NCBI RefSeq assembly: GCF_900167135.1
Contig: NZ_FUWZ01000002.1
Span: 832,651-896,650 of the forward strand
Direction: 5' to 3'
Length of the DNA stretch: 64,000 nt
Source: Chitinophaga eiseniae
GTDB taxonomy: Bacteria; Bacteroidota; Bacteroidia; Chitinophagales; Chitinophagaceae
This document shows, in pieces, positions 33,152-42,064 of the stretch. The notes under the pieces are model-generated. The model saw nothing but the letters and a program-made list of their open reading frames with translations. It had not been told where the DNA came from and ran no database searches. The translations under genes and the position numbers were made by a program. Every line of letters begins with the position of its first letter. Position 1 is the first letter of the stretch.

Positions 33152-34042
33152 ATGGATAACAAACAACCTTCCTTCACTGAAAAAGAAGTGAATCCTTTAA
33201 CAAGCCTCGACCAGTGGGAAGATGCCGTCCTGGAACGGTATCCCACCCCTGAAAGCATCGCCACCTCCAAATCGGTGGACGAATACCGGAACTACGACAC
33301 CCCTGAGCGGGACACCGTCCGTGAATTCTACCGTCTCAATCATACTTACCAGACTTATGATTTTGTGCAACAGAAAAGGGCCGACTTCCTGCAGTTCAAT
33401 AAAAAGGAAATGCCGGTATGGGATGCCTTCAATTTCCTGAACGAATTGGTGGACGATTCCGATCCGGATACCGACCTGGACCAGTTCCAGCACCTGCTGC
33501 AGACATCGGAAGCCATCCGTAATGATGGTCATCCCGACTGGATGGTGCTCACAGGCCTCATGCACGATATGGGCAAAGTGCTCTGCCTCTTCGGCGAACC
33601 ACAATGGGCCGTGGTGGGCGATACGTTCCCTGTGGGCGCACCTTACTCCGACAAAGTCGTTTATCCGGAATATTTCCGCAACAACCCGGACTATCAAAAT
33701 ACCGCGTACCAGGAAGGTACCGGCGTTTATCAGCAGGGCTGCGGCCTGCGTAATGTGCATATGTCATGGGGACACGATGAATACGTGTACCAGATGATGA
33801 AAGACCATCTGCCGGAATCCGGCCTGTACATGCTGCGCTACCACTCTTTCTACGCCTGGCACCGGGAAGGCGCCTATGATTATCTGCTCGATGATCATGA
33901 CCGCGAAATGCTCAAATGGGTGAAACTCTTCAACCCATATGACCTCTATTCCAAAAACCCGGTACCGCCGGACTGGAATAAGCTTCGTCCTTATTACGAA
34001 GATCTCGTGGCCAAATACCTCCCTGCCACCTTGAAGTTCTGA
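33152..34042 (+). CDS. Myo-inositol oxygenase
   Basis: A 296-aa non-haem di-iron oxygenase converting myo-inositol and oxygen to D-glucuronate. Conserved MIOX features: HTYQTYDFVQQKR, the metal ligands in LTGLMHDMGKVLCLFGEPQW, HMSWGHDEYVYQMMKDH, LRYHSFYAWHREGAYDYLLD, and KLFNPYDLYSK near the end. Length matches eukaryotic MIOX (~285). A sodium/solute symporter follows 115 nt later, and a LacI regulator is divergent. No uronate isomerase is nearby, so glucuronate use would rely on genes elsewhere. Confidence 0.95.
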   Translation: MDNKQPSFTEKEVNPLTSLDQWEDAVLERYPTPESIATSKSVDEYRNYDTPERDTVREFYRLNHTYQTYDFVQQKRADFLQFNKKEMPVWDAFNFLNELVDDSDPDTDLDQFQHLLQTSEAIRNDGHPDWMVLTGLMHDMGKVLCLFGEPQWAVVGDTFPVGAPYSDKVVYPEYFRNNPDYQNTAYQEGTGVYQQGCGLRNVHMSWGHDEYVYQMMKDHLPESGLYMLRYHSFYAWHREGAYDYLLDDHDREMLKWVKLFNPYDLYSKNPVPPDWNKLRPYYEDLVAKYLPATLKF

Positions 34043-34085
34043 CTATTCTGAAAAACCTCCGTTTGTTGCTGCACGCCGATCAGGT

Positions 34086-34102
34086 CCCCCTTTTTGGGGG
34101 AT
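34086..34102. repeat. Small hairpin in the oxygenase-symporter gap
   Basis: A run of C, then five T, then five G (CCCCCTTTTTGGGGG) forms a tight GC stem between miox and the symporter. It might modulate read-through. No T-tail follows. Confidence 0.35.
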
Positions 34103-34157
34103 CGCAGCAATTAATGTAACTTATCAACCAACTTTATAAATTCCACACATCCACCAC

Positions 34158-35789
34158 ATGAATAAGCTGCAGCAAGCGGATTACATCGTCTTTTTCATCT
34201 ACTTCATCGCCATCGCCACCTACGGGTACTACGTTTATCATCGGAAAAAATCAGCGGCTGCCAGCTCCAAAGACTTCTTCCTTGCGGAAGGCTCCCTCAC
34301 CTGGTGGGCTATCGGCGCCTCCCTCATCGCCTCCAATATTTCAGCGGAACACTTCATCGGCATGTCCGGCTCCGGCTTTGCCCTCGGACTGGCCATCTCC
34401 ACCTACGAATGGATGGCCGCCGCCACCCTCATTATTGTGGCCGTGTTCTTTATCCCGCTATACCTGAAAAATAAAATTTACACCATGCCACAGTTTCTGG
34501 CCAAACGGTACAATGACAAAGTCAGTACCGTTATGGCGGTATTCTGGCTGCTGGTATACGTGTTCGTTAACCTTACTTCTATTATCTATCTCGGCGCACT
34601 GGCTATCGCCTCTATTTCCACCATCCCTTTCGAATGGTGCATCGCCGGCCTTTGCATCTTCTCCGTCATCGTCACGCTGGGCGGCATGAAAGTAATCGGT
34701 TATACCGATGTGGTACAGGTGGCCGTGCTCATCATTGGCGGACTGGTAACCACCTACCTTGCACTGACTTTATTATCCGAAAAATTCGGTTATGGCAGCA
34801 ATATACTGAAAGGCTTGTCTGTACTGCGGAAGGAGGCTCCTTCCCACTTCCACATGATCTTCCACAGCGATCATCCCTATTACAAAGATCTTCCCGGGCT
34901 GTCTGTACTGATAGGCGGTATGTGGATCAACAACCTGGCGTACTGGGGCTGCAACCAGTACATCACACAGCGCGCGCTGGGCGCAAATCTGCAGACCGCG
35001 CGCAAAGGCATTTTGTTTGCCGCTTTTCTGAAACTGCTGGTGCCGGTCATCGCGGTGCTTCCCGGCATTGTGATGTTCGTGCTGCACAAAAACGGTATGT
35101 TCCAGCAGGAGATGACGGATGCTGCCGGGGTCATCAAACCGGACCACGCCTATCCCACGCTCATGAACCTGCTGCCTCCCGGATTAAAAGGCGTTGCTTT
35201 CGCCGCGCTGACAGCCGCCATCGTAGCCTCTCTGGCCGGTAAGGCCAACAGCATCTCCACCATTTTCTCGCTGGATATCTATCAGAAATATTTTAACCGC
35301 GAAGCCAGCGAAAAACAACTGGTGAGGGTGGGCCGCTGGGCGGTGATCATCGCTATGCTGCTGGCAGCCATCGTAACCCCGTCACTGCGTTCGCTGGACC
35401 AGGCCTACCAGTTCATCCAGGAATATGTGGGCTTCATCTCTCCCGGTGTACTGGCCATTTTCCTGCTGGGTTTCTTCTGGAAAAGGACCACTGCCGGCGC
35501 TGCACTTACCGGCGCCCTGCTGACCATCCCCATCTCCACGATATTGAAATTTCTGCCCGTATGGACACACGGCGCCTTCCCGGACTACCCGTTCCTCGAC
35601 AGGATGTCCATCACCTTTGTACTGATCGTTATCCTGATGATCATCATCAGCATCACACGCCCAACGAAAGAAGCCACCGCACATGCATTGGAAATAGACA
35701 AGTCCATGTTCCGCACCACGCCCGGCTTTATCGCAGGCTCCATCCTGATCATCGGTATCCTGACGGCGTTATATACGGTCTTCTGGTAG
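34158..35789 (+). CDS. Sodium/solute symporter (SSS family), probable inositol transporter
   Basis: A 543-aa inner-membrane transporter of the SGLT-like SSS family with about 13-14 hydrophobic segments. Diagnostic stretches: ADYIVFFIYFIAIATYGYYV, FFLAEGSLTWWAIGASLIAS with SNISAEHFIGMSG, and AALTAAIVASLAGKANSIST for the sodium site region. Co-directional with inositol oxygenase and under the same LacI operator region, so myo-inositol is the likely substrate (inferred). The 3' end overlaps the convergent gene by 21 nt. Confidence 0.92.
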   Translation: MNKLQQADYIVFFIYFIAIATYGYYVYHRKKSAAASSKDFFLAEGSLTWWAIGASLIASNISAEHFIGMSGSGFALGLAISTYEWMAAATLIIVAVFFIPLYLKNKIYTMPQFLAKRYNDKVSTVMAVFWLLVYVFVNLTSIIYLGALAIASISTIPFEWCIAGLCIFSVIVTLGGMKVIGYTDVVQVAVLIIGGLVTTYLALTLLSEKFGYGSNILKGLSVLRKEAPSHFHMIFHSDHPYYKDLPGLSVLIGGMWINNLAYWGCNQYITQRALGANLQTARKGILFAAFLKLLVPVIAVLPGIVMFVLHKNGMFQQEMTDAAGVIKPDHAYPTLMNLLPPGLKGVAFAALTAAIVASLAGKANSISTIFSLDIYQKYFNREASEKQLVRVGRWAVIIAMLLAAIVTPSLRSLDQAYQFIQEYVGFISPGVLAIFLLGFFWKRTTAGAALTGALLTIPISTILKFLPVWTHGAFPDYPFLDRMSITFVLIVILMIIISITRPTKEATAHALEIDKSMFRTTPGFIAGSILIIGILTALYTVFW

Positions 35790-36752
35790 GCCCGATTCGG
35801 CCCGCTGCCGGATCACCTGCAGGATGTTGTTCTGGATGTCTTTCATGATCCAGGATGCCCACCAGCTGGCATAAAAATTAAAAGTGGTATGTAGTTTAAA
35901 ATGGCTGTAGAGATGCAGCCTGTAGATGCCATTAGACAGTGGTTCCAGCTCATAGGTGCCATCCAGCACATCAAAATATTCCCCGCCGATCACGATATGT
36001 TCATCCATGGTGGTGGAGGGAATATTGTACGGATCTGCATGTATGGTAAAACGCATACTACGCTGGTGGTTATACGCTGTTACCCTTTCATCGAAGACCA
36101 GCCCTTTGTCGAAGATGGCCTTGCGGTAAGCGCCTACACCTTCATAGTTCAGTTCCGCTTTGATGGGACGGGGGAAACCCAGCATACGGGTAAACCAGCC
36201 CTTGTCCTGCGCCGCGGCGATTTCGCCTACGCGGGTAACGTTCTTCCAGATGGCTTCCTTACCGGCATGGATATCAATGTAAGTATAGGCCTTGTATTGC
36301 CCGGGTATCTTACCAATCAGTTGTTCAATGGGGGAAACGATCAACGGGAGTAAAACAATCAGGGAGATATAGGTGCGTTCCTCTTTGTCTGTATCTCTCC
36401 GCTTAAACCGGCCAGCCACGGCGCCACCTGCAGACGCTGCCAAAAGGAACAACGGCAATATCATCAGCCAGCAGGCCCAACCTTCCATAGCTAACAGCAG
36501 CGTAACCACGAAAAAAATAATGATCGGCACCCATGGCGCCAGAATGCGATATGCCCTGCTTTCTACCGCTTCCCTGGGAGAAAAGTAAATGGTCAGCGCG
36601 CCAATGCCAAACGGCACACCAATAAGAAATGCCAGGCCCATCAAGCTAAAGAGCGTTGACATGCCGTCATTAAAAATAGCATACATCACCAGCGCAAAAA
36701 CGACAGGAACGACAAAACGCCACAACTTCTGAAACGGTCCGGGGAAAGACAT
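35769..36752 (-). CDS. Membrane protein with C-terminal SRPBCC-like domain
   Basis: A 327-aa protein. The first ~130 residues have four to five hydrophobic helices (LWRFVVPVVFALVMYAIF; WVPIIIFFVVTLLLAMEGWA; WLMILPLFLLAASAGGAVAG; TYISLIVLLPLIVSPI). The remaining ~190 form a START/SRPBCC-like domain (KEAIWKNVTRVGEIAAAQDK; FDVLDGTYELEPLSNGIYRL). Function unknown. The stop overlaps the symporter gene end on the other strand. Confidence 0.75.
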   Translation of the reverse strand: MSFPGPFQKLWRFVVPVVFALVMYAIFNDGMSTLFSLMGLAFLIGVPFGIGALTIYFSPREAVESRAYRILAPWVPIIIFFVVTLLLAMEGWACWLMILPLFLLAASAGGAVAGRFKRRDTDKEERTYISLIVLLPLIVSPIEQLIGKIPGQYKAYTYIDIHAGKEAIWKNVTRVGEIAAAQDKGWFTRMLGFPRPIKAELNYEGVGAYRKAIFDKGLVFDERVTAYNHQRSMRFTIHADPYNIPSTTMDEHIVIGGEYFDVLDGTYELEPLSNGIYRLHLYSHFKLHTTFNFYASWWASWIMKDIQNNILQVIRQRAESGLPEDRI

Positions 36753-36789
36753 AACAATATATATTTGGCCTCAAATATACCCCTTCCCG

Positions 36790-38007
36790 TTAGTATTTCA
36801 TCTGCCAGTCCAGTTTATAACGGTATAACCAGTCAAAACTTTTAGGGGCAAACAGCGGAATGAAAATAGCCATCATCCAGTCCCGGATTTTAGCCTGCCA
36901 GGGACGGAGTATATTTTTAGACCGGCTCCTTCTTCTGCCTTCTGCTACAATCTTCTCCACCCTGGGTTTGCGATCGGCTTCGAACTTCCGGAAGGCGGCA
37001 GCATAAGAACCAACGCCGGCATCGCGTAGTAACATGCCGAGATACATGGCGTCTTCCAGGGCCATAGAGGCGCCCTGACCAGCACTGGGACTTACCGCAT
37101 GGGCGGCGTCGCCGATCAGTAACACCCGGCCTTTATGCCAGGAGGAGAGGGAAGCAATGTCAGACACATTCACCTTCAGCACCTTTTCGGTATGGGCAAT
37201 CAGCGCGGGAATAGGGGCATGATAATTTTTATAACGGTCCTGCATCAACGTTTTCACTTCTTCTACCGTGGTGGAGTCCAGCTCTTCTTTGGTAAAAGGC
37301 ACGTCAGACGGCAAATTGGACCACCACATGGCCATACCGTTGCCAGCGGCGCAGTAGCCAATGAAACCATCGTTGCCAAAAGTAAAATTGAGGCTGTTGA
37401 TTTCCTGCGCAGTCATTTCCGGGAGAGCAGACAGCGGAGCAAAGCCACCGTAGTTTTTCATGCAGGTAAAAGCCGGCGTAGGAGCTTCGGGGAAAAGCAG
37501 CTGCCGGGTAGCGGAATGAACGCCGTCAGCACCTATCAGCACATCCCCGGTAGTGCGTGTGCCGTCGGTGAATACAGCGGTAACGTTGTCTTCCGCCTGC
37601 CGGATATCGCAAAGTCTTTTGTGGTAATGCACGGTGAGGCCCTGGTCTTTCAGCTCCTGCAGCAGGATGTCATACAATGCAGCACGGGAAAGGCTTACAC
37701 CTGGTTGACCGTATTTCTCAACAGAACCATTGGGTAAGCTGACGATGACTTTGCCTTTGCCGTTACGCATACAAACTTCCTCAGACACCGCCCCCGCGGC
37801 AGCAACCTTTTCCGCCAGTCCCAGCGCATCCAGTACGTTCATGCCGTTAGGCGCGATGTTAAAACCTGCGCCAATGGTTGCTTTATAGCCGTATGCCTCG
37901 TAAATACTGCAGGATATGCCTGCCTTGTTCAGGAACAACGCCAGTGCCAGACCACTGATACCGCCACCGGCGATCACTACATGAAAAGATGTTGGGAGCT
38001 GTGTCAT
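36790..38007 (-). CDS. FAD-dependent monooxygenase (PHBH/TetX-like group)
   Basis: A 405-aa class A flavoprotein monooxygenase. N-terminal VVIAGGGISGLALALFLNKA binds FAD, the DG motif reads GADGVHSATRQLLFPEA, and the GD motif reads VLLIGDAAHAVSPSAGQGAS. Similar proteins hydroxylate aromatics or inactivate tetracyclines (TetX) and rifamycins. Nothing in the active-site residues lets me choose. Stands alone on the minus strand. Antibiotic modification is possible but unproven. Confidence 0.88.
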   Translation of the reverse strand: MTQLPTSFHVVIAGGGISGLALALFLNKAGISCSIYEAYGYKATIGAGFNIAPNGMNVLDALGLAEKVAAAGAVSEEVCMRNGKGKVIVSLPNGSVEKYGQPGVSLSRAALYDILLQELKDQGLTVHYHKRLCDIRQAEDNVTAVFTDGTRTTGDVLIGADGVHSATRQLLFPEAPTPAFTCMKNYGGFAPLSALPEMTAQEINSLNFTFGNDGFIGYCAAGNGMAMWWSNLPSDVPFTKEELDSTTVEEVKTLMQDRYKNYHAPIPALIAHTEKVLKVNVSDIASLSSWHKGRVLLIGDAAHAVSPSAGQGASMALEDAMYLGMLLRDAGVGSYAAAFRKFEADRKPRVEKIVAEGRRRSRSKNILRPWQAKIRDWMMAIFIPLFAPKSFDWLYRYKLDWQMKY

Positions 38008-38111
38008 AAAACAGGATTATTCCTCAAAATTGTAACACAGCGCCCGGGGAATCAACCATCACTAGGTAAACGGAGGGCTGGTTCCGGTGAAAGCCCGTTT
38101 TTTACCGGTTA

Positions 38112-38564
38112 TTAGTTGGCTTCCGCTACTTTTTTAATATCGGTCAGAATGGAAGACCAGCCACCGGCATCCACCGCTTCTTTATACCTCCGGTCGCCTT
38201 CCGCCACGGTGGAATAGTCGCCCTGTGTCACCACCAGCAACGTTTTCCCGTCCTGGGCAGTCAGCTGATAGGTTACTTTCAGGTAGTTGTCAGAGGTATC
38301 GTCGATATTGGAATTGGGATCGATGGTGGTATAAATCAGCCGTTCGTTGGGAATGATCTCCTCGATGGTCCCTTTTACGGCGATCAGCTCCTTGCCTTCG
38401 TATTCCGTTTTCCAGAGCAGCTCGCTGCCCTGCTTCCAGTCGGATACCGTCTCGCAGTTGAACATATACTGCCTGGTTTTGGCAGGATTGATCAGGGTAT
38501 CCCATACCACTGCTGCGGGTGCGTTGATGGTGATGTCATTTCTCACAATGAGTGCGTTGCCCAT
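38112..38564 (-). CDS. SRPBCC (AHSA1/START) domain protein
   Basis: A 150-aa single-domain protein with the AHSA1-type helix-grip fold: RNDITINAPAAVVWDTLINP, then VKGTIEEIIPNERLIYTTID and YKEAVDAGGWSSILTDIKKV. Family members bind hydrophobic ligands or act as stress or co-chaperone-like proteins. It is followed upstream by an AraC regulator on the same strand (about 85 nt away) that may control it. Confidence 0.85.
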   Translation of the reverse strand: MGNALIVRNDITINAPAAVVWDTLINPAKTRQYMFNCETVSDWKQGSELLWKTEYEGKELIAVKGTIEEIIPNERLIYTTIDPNSNIDDTSDNYLKVTYQLTAQDGKTLLVVTQGDYSTVAEGDRRYKEAVDAGGWSSILTDIKKVAEAN

Positions 38565-38650
38565 ACGATAGTTGTTTTATAGGTAGATAAATATTTTGCC
38601 TTTGTGATTCGGCACAAAAGTAAAAGAAAGGTGATTCGGCAGATTGCGCA

Positions 38651-39553
38651 TTACGGATTATTTCTAACCGAAAACGGAGTGAAGCCGAATTTCTTTTTAA
38701 AGGCATTATTGAAATGCTGCGGGGTGGCGTAGCCCAGTTCAGCCGCTATTTCGGCGGCGGTTTTACCGGTATCGCGCAGGTATTGATGCGCCAGGTGCAG
38801 CCGCTGGTCGGTCAGGTAGCCGAAAACAGTATTATTAAATTTCTCTTTAAAGCCCCGTTTTAATTTGTATTCGTTGAGCCCCACCGTACGGGCAATCTCT
38901 GTCAGGCTGGGCGGAGAGTCCAGTCTTGTGTTGAGCAGGTCGCGTACAGCGATGATTTTTTCGGTGTCCTGTTTGTTTTTCAGGTAGATGTTTTGACGCT
39001 GGTCGGCCGCCGTGCAGGATTCGGCAGATAACACCAGCAGTTCCAGGCTTTTGGACAGCAGGAAGAGCCGCTGGAAATCGCCGGCGTATTTGCTGTAGCG
39101 GATCTGGGCGATGACCTGTTCCATCTGGGAATCCAGGGCGCCCCAGGTGTCCGTGAAGATCACCGGCTGGCCAGCCATTACTTTTTCTGCAAAACGTTTG
39201 AGATGATCGCTGGCATGTTGGGTAAAACTCAGGAATTTCTCCCGTGGGAACTGTACCCCGAAAATTTCCAGTTCGAGGGTTTTGTTCTCCACCACCATAT
39301 CAAAGGGACGGGAATACATGAAGTTATGGTGCCCGCCGATCAGGTCGTAGGTCTTTCCCAGTTGTTGATAGGTAAAAAGGTAGTCGCCCCGCAGGCCGAA
39401 ATGCAGCCTTACCACGTCATTGTCGCTGTGTGCCGGATAGGAGAAAAGTTCCCGGAACGATGATAAACCGTGCCCGATGAGGATATCGTCGCACATCCAG
39501 CGCGTCATGGTGGTATTGCCATTAGGGTAGGTGATAACTTGTTTGTCTTCCAT
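38651..39553 (-). CDS. AraC-family transcriptional regulator
   Basis: A 300-aa regulator, start at ATG 39553 (MEDKQVITYPNGNTTMTRWM). C-terminal AraC HTH: SLTEIARTVGLNEYKLKRGF, then TAAEIAAELGYATPQHFNNA and FKKKFGFTPFSVR. The N-terminal domain is a cupin-like sensor typical of PchR-type AraC proteins. A tandem 78-bp repeat begins just upstream of its start region. Confidence 0.9.
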   Translation of the reverse strand: MEDKQVITYPNGNTTMTRWMCDDILIGHGLSSFRELFSYPAHSDNDVVRLHFGLRGDYLFTYQQLGKTYDLIGGHHNFMYSRPFDMVVENKTLELEIFGVQFPREKFLSFTQHASDHLKRFAEKVMAGQPVIFTDTWGALDSQMEQVIAQIRYSKYAGDFQRLFLLSKSLELLVLSAESCTAADQRQNIYLKNKQDTEKIIAVRDLLNTRLDSPPSLTEIARTVGLNEYKLKRGFKEKFNNTVFGYLTDQRLHLAHQYLRDTGKTAAEIAAELGYATPQHFNNAFKKKFGFTPFSVRNNP

Positions 39554-39594
39554 AGTCCACATTGCGGCTTCGCCACAGTGTATAAAGGTACGCA

Positions 39595-39827
39595 CATTTC
39601 GTACGTAAAAGCAGGAAGAAAATCAGCCCGGGAGGGAGTACCGTAACAGGTGTAAAGCGGCGCAGACACAGACATTTCGTACGTAAAAGCAGGAAGAAAA
39701 TCAGGCTGGGAGGGGGTACCGTAACAGGTGTAAAGCGGCGCAGGCACAGACATTTCGTACGTAAAAGCAGGAAGAAAATCAGGCCGGGAGGGGTACCGTA
39801 ACAGGTGTAAAGCGGCGCAGGCACGAA
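39595..39827. repeat. Three tandem copies of a 78-bp repeat
   Basis: Copies begin at 39595, 39673 and 39751 with CATTTCGTACGTAAAAGCAG; the third is one G shorter. Copies differ at only a few positions (for example CAGCCCGG / CAGGCTGG / CAGGCCGG). Each has the palindrome TACGTA and a GGTGTAAAGCGGCGCAG segment. 78 is a multiple of 3, so long spurious reverse frames run through, but the repeats lie in the upstream region of the AraC gene and are more likely regulatory or neutral. Confidence 0.92.
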
Positions 39828-39909
39828 ACATCGTTCGGGCCATGGGAAGTCCCGTGGTCGCGGCACGCGATGCACAAGGCTGCTTTGCGTGAAGTAATTT
39901 TTTACGGGC

Positions 39910-40299
39910 CTAGATGGGCCATGGATTCTGGTACACAGAATTATTGAGCTTCAGCTCACGGGCGGAAAGTGACAGTTGTATCTGCAGGGGCTGATCGTTG
40001 GCGGCGTTGAACTGTTCGGTGTAGCCTACGCAATAGGCGTCGGTAAACCGTAGTTCTTTGAGCCGGGACATGGAATCGCGGCGGAAGAAGGTAATGCTGC
40101 CGTTTTTGGTCTGGGTATTGGAAATCATCCAGTCAAAAAGATGGGTTTCGCCAGCGGATTCTATTTTCAGATTGATACTACCTCCTTTGGGGCGGGCTGC
40201 AGGCTTTCCATTGTGATCAGTGTGCTGGCTGAAGGTAAAATCGCACTCCAGTACGTTTAACTCTTCGCCATCGATGTTGAGAACTGCTTTAAAAGACAT
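39910..40299 (-). CDS. tssD: Type VI secretion tube protein TssD (Hcp), orphan
   Basis: A 129-aa Bacteroidota-type Hcp from ATG 40299: MSFKAVLNIDGEELNVLECD, then FTFSQHTDHNGKPAARPKGG and LFDWMISNTQTKNGSITFF. Hcp forms hexameric rings that stack into the T6SS inner tube. No other T6SS gene is in the window, so this is an orphan copy and may deliver or be a carrier for an effector encoded elsewhere. The 78-bp repeat array lies just downstream. Confidence 0.85.
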   Translation of the reverse strand: MSFKAVLNIDGEELNVLECDFTFSQHTDHNGKPAARPKGGSINLKIESAGETHLFDWMISNTQTKNGSITFFRRDSMSRLKELRFTDAYCVGYTEQFNAANDQPLQIQLSLSARELKLNNSVYQNPWPI

Positions 40300-40440
40300 A
40301 ACTAATCGGTTAACAAGTCTGCTGCAAAACAGGCAGACAGGGAAAAAATATGGTATACACACTGAAAATACAGATTTATCTGTATATGGCGTGCATTCCC
40401 CCTTTAAATTTTCGGGATTTCCCGGGAATTGTTTTTCCCG

Positions 40441-41136
40441 TCAGATCAGGTCAAAGGCCTGTGCAAAACTGGTCAGGTCGTACCCTGACTGGGCGCCGAT
40501 CTTGCTCTTAATGTTCCGGCGATGGGTGACGGCTGTTTTTTCCGAAATATGTACTTTTTCCGCTATTTCGCTGGCACTGAGGCCCAGGGCCATCAGCCGC
40601 AGGATCTCTTTCTCCCTTTTGGTCAGCGCGGCAAAGATGTGCTGGTTGCGGCGCAGAAAATTGTTTTCCTCCAGCAGCCGGTTCACCTTACTGGTCACGT
40701 GATGCAGCGGATCGATCGGAATGGCGCAGGTGATCACATGCGTAGGCACCCCAAAGGCATTCCGCATAAACACCCGGGTAGTGCCCAGATGCCAGGACCA
40801 GTCCAGATGACGGGCCAGCCTCACCTGCTGAAAGAAGGTGACGCTGGCATCTTTTTCCGCCGGTGCGGTAAGCATAGCGGTGATTTTAGGCAGATAGTCT
40901 GCCACGTCGTGCGGATTAAAGTAAGTGTCATAGTAACGGAGACCCATTGCTTTCAGGTCATCCATAGAAACGTCCAGCTGTTGCCGCCCGTTCTCAGACA
41001 TATATTCTACATAATCCCTCTCCACGTTCATCACGATAAATACGGCCGGCAGTTCGCGCTCTATGGCCTGAAGGGCCTGCAGCTTTTCTTCAAGACTGGC
41101 AGCCTCGGATAATACGGTATACGTACTCATGTCCAT
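40441..41136 (-). CDS. LuxR-type regulator with PAS-like sensor region
   Basis: A 231-aa protein. The C-terminal LuxR/GerE HTH is clear: LTKREKEILRLMALGLSASE, then IAEKVHISEKTAVTHRRNIK. The N-terminal ~150 residues (FIVMNVERDYVEYMSENGRQ; LAVGLRYYDTYFNP-like stretch) resemble a PAS-type sensor seen in Bacteroidota LuxR proteins. It is not a response regulator, since no receiver domain is present. Signal and targets unknown. Confidence 0.85.
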   Translation of the reverse strand: MDMSTYTVLSEAASLEEKLQALQAIERELPAVFIVMNVERDYVEYMSENGRQQLDVSMDDLKAMGLRYYDTYFNPHDVADYLPKITAMLTAPAEKDASVTFFQQVRLARHLDWSWHLGTTRVFMRNAFGVPTHVITCAIPIDPLHHVTSKVNRLLEENNFLRRNQHIFAALTKREKEILRLMALGLSASEIAEKVHISEKTAVTHRRNIKSKIGAQSGYDLTSFAQAFDLI

Positions 41137-41222
41137 GTCCCTGCTATATAGTGTATAGGATAAACCGTAAAATGTCGTAGGTTTTAATGCTCTCTGATAA
41201 CAAATGTATGTAAAAAACGGAT

Positions 41223-41256
41223 AAGGGTCCCCTTCTTGTAGAAGATGACCCTTTTT
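41223..41256. promoter_or_regulatory. Hairpin in the luxR-crp intergenic region
   Basis: AAGGGTC (41223-41229) pairs with GACCCTT (41247-41253), extended by TTCT/AGAA inside, followed by a T-run and five G. It resembles a plus-strand terminator, but no plus-strand gene lies upstream. It may be a leader structure of the reverse-strand luxR gene or end an unseen short transcript. Confidence 0.4.
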
Positions 41257-41424
41257 TGGGGGTAAAAATATGATGATCTGTTGGAACAGTATTAGCCTTG
41301 TGTGACAGTTAGCAGATAGCAGTGAATATCTGCGTAGAACAAAGGTAAGTGATGGAAAGGATTGTTAAAATACCTAGTAGTGAGTATTTTTACAGCCTGC
41401 CAGCTTGTTTTAGCAGCACCTCCC

Positions 41425-42003
41425 ATGAAAAAAACAATCGTTTGTTTCGACAGTTCCGTCCTCCACAAGTCGCGTCTGGACAACGTTTCCAAAGAACTCT
41501 TGTGGAATGCGGCACAGATTCACATGGTCAAACAGGGTGACCATGTATTGCAGGCAGGACAGACCTGTCAGCATATCTGGCTCGTGGAAAAAGGTGCCTG
41601 CCGGGCATTCTACGATCATCATCACCGGGAGGTAAACACCGCCTTTTTCTTCGAAAACAGTTTTGTCACTAATATGAAAAGCCTGCGGAACAATGAACCC
41701 TCTGCTTATCATCTGGCCACCACAGAGCGTTCTGTCCTCCTCCGCTGGCATAAAGACACACTCGCCGCACTGTATGAACAATCTCCGGCCATCACCGCCT
41801 TCGGCCGCGAACGCCTGGAATTGCTGGCCATCGCAGGAGAGGCACACGCCGACTGGCTGAAAACCCACAGCCCGGAAGAACGCTACCAGTACCTGTTAAC
41901 CCACCAGCCTGAACTGATACAACGTGTATCTCTTACACAACTTAGCTCCTACATCGGCATTTCCCGCGAAACACTCAGCCGCATCCGCCGCCGCGTTTTG
42001 TGA
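41425..42003 (+). CDS. Crp/Fnr-family transcriptional regulator
   Basis: A 192-aa regulator from ATG 41425. N-terminal cyclic-nucleotide-like beta-roll (VKQGDHVLQAGQTCQHIWLV; EVNTAFFFENSFVTNMKSL) and C-terminal winged helix (RVSLTQLSSYIGISRETLSR). Typical of short Bacteroidota Crp/Fnr proteins that lack a known ligand. It lies 61 nt upstream of a SnoaL-like gene on the same strand, its likely target. Paralogous to the fragment at 31297. Confidence 0.9.
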   Translation: MKKTIVCFDSSVLHKSRLDNVSKELLWNAAQIHMVKQGDHVLQAGQTCQHIWLVEKGACRAFYDHHHREVNTAFFFENSFVTNMKSLRNNEPSAYHLATTERSVLLRWHKDTLAALYEQSPAITAFGRERLELLAIAGEAHADWLKTHSPEERYQYLLTHQPELIQRVSLTQLSSYIGISRETLSRIRRRVL

Positions 42004-42064
42004 CGTTTGACGCAACCGGCGCCGCTGCACCAGTGGTACCTTTGTTGCATAAAACAGTCACGAT

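Noticed and set aside
39595..39827. CRISPR array
   Set aside because: Repeats are contiguous 78-bp units without spacers, and no cas genes are nearby.
39505..39875. Reverse-strand frames through the 78-bp repeats as a repeat protein
   Set aside because: They exist only because 78 is a multiple of three; composition is unlike neighbouring proteins and two frames stay open at once.
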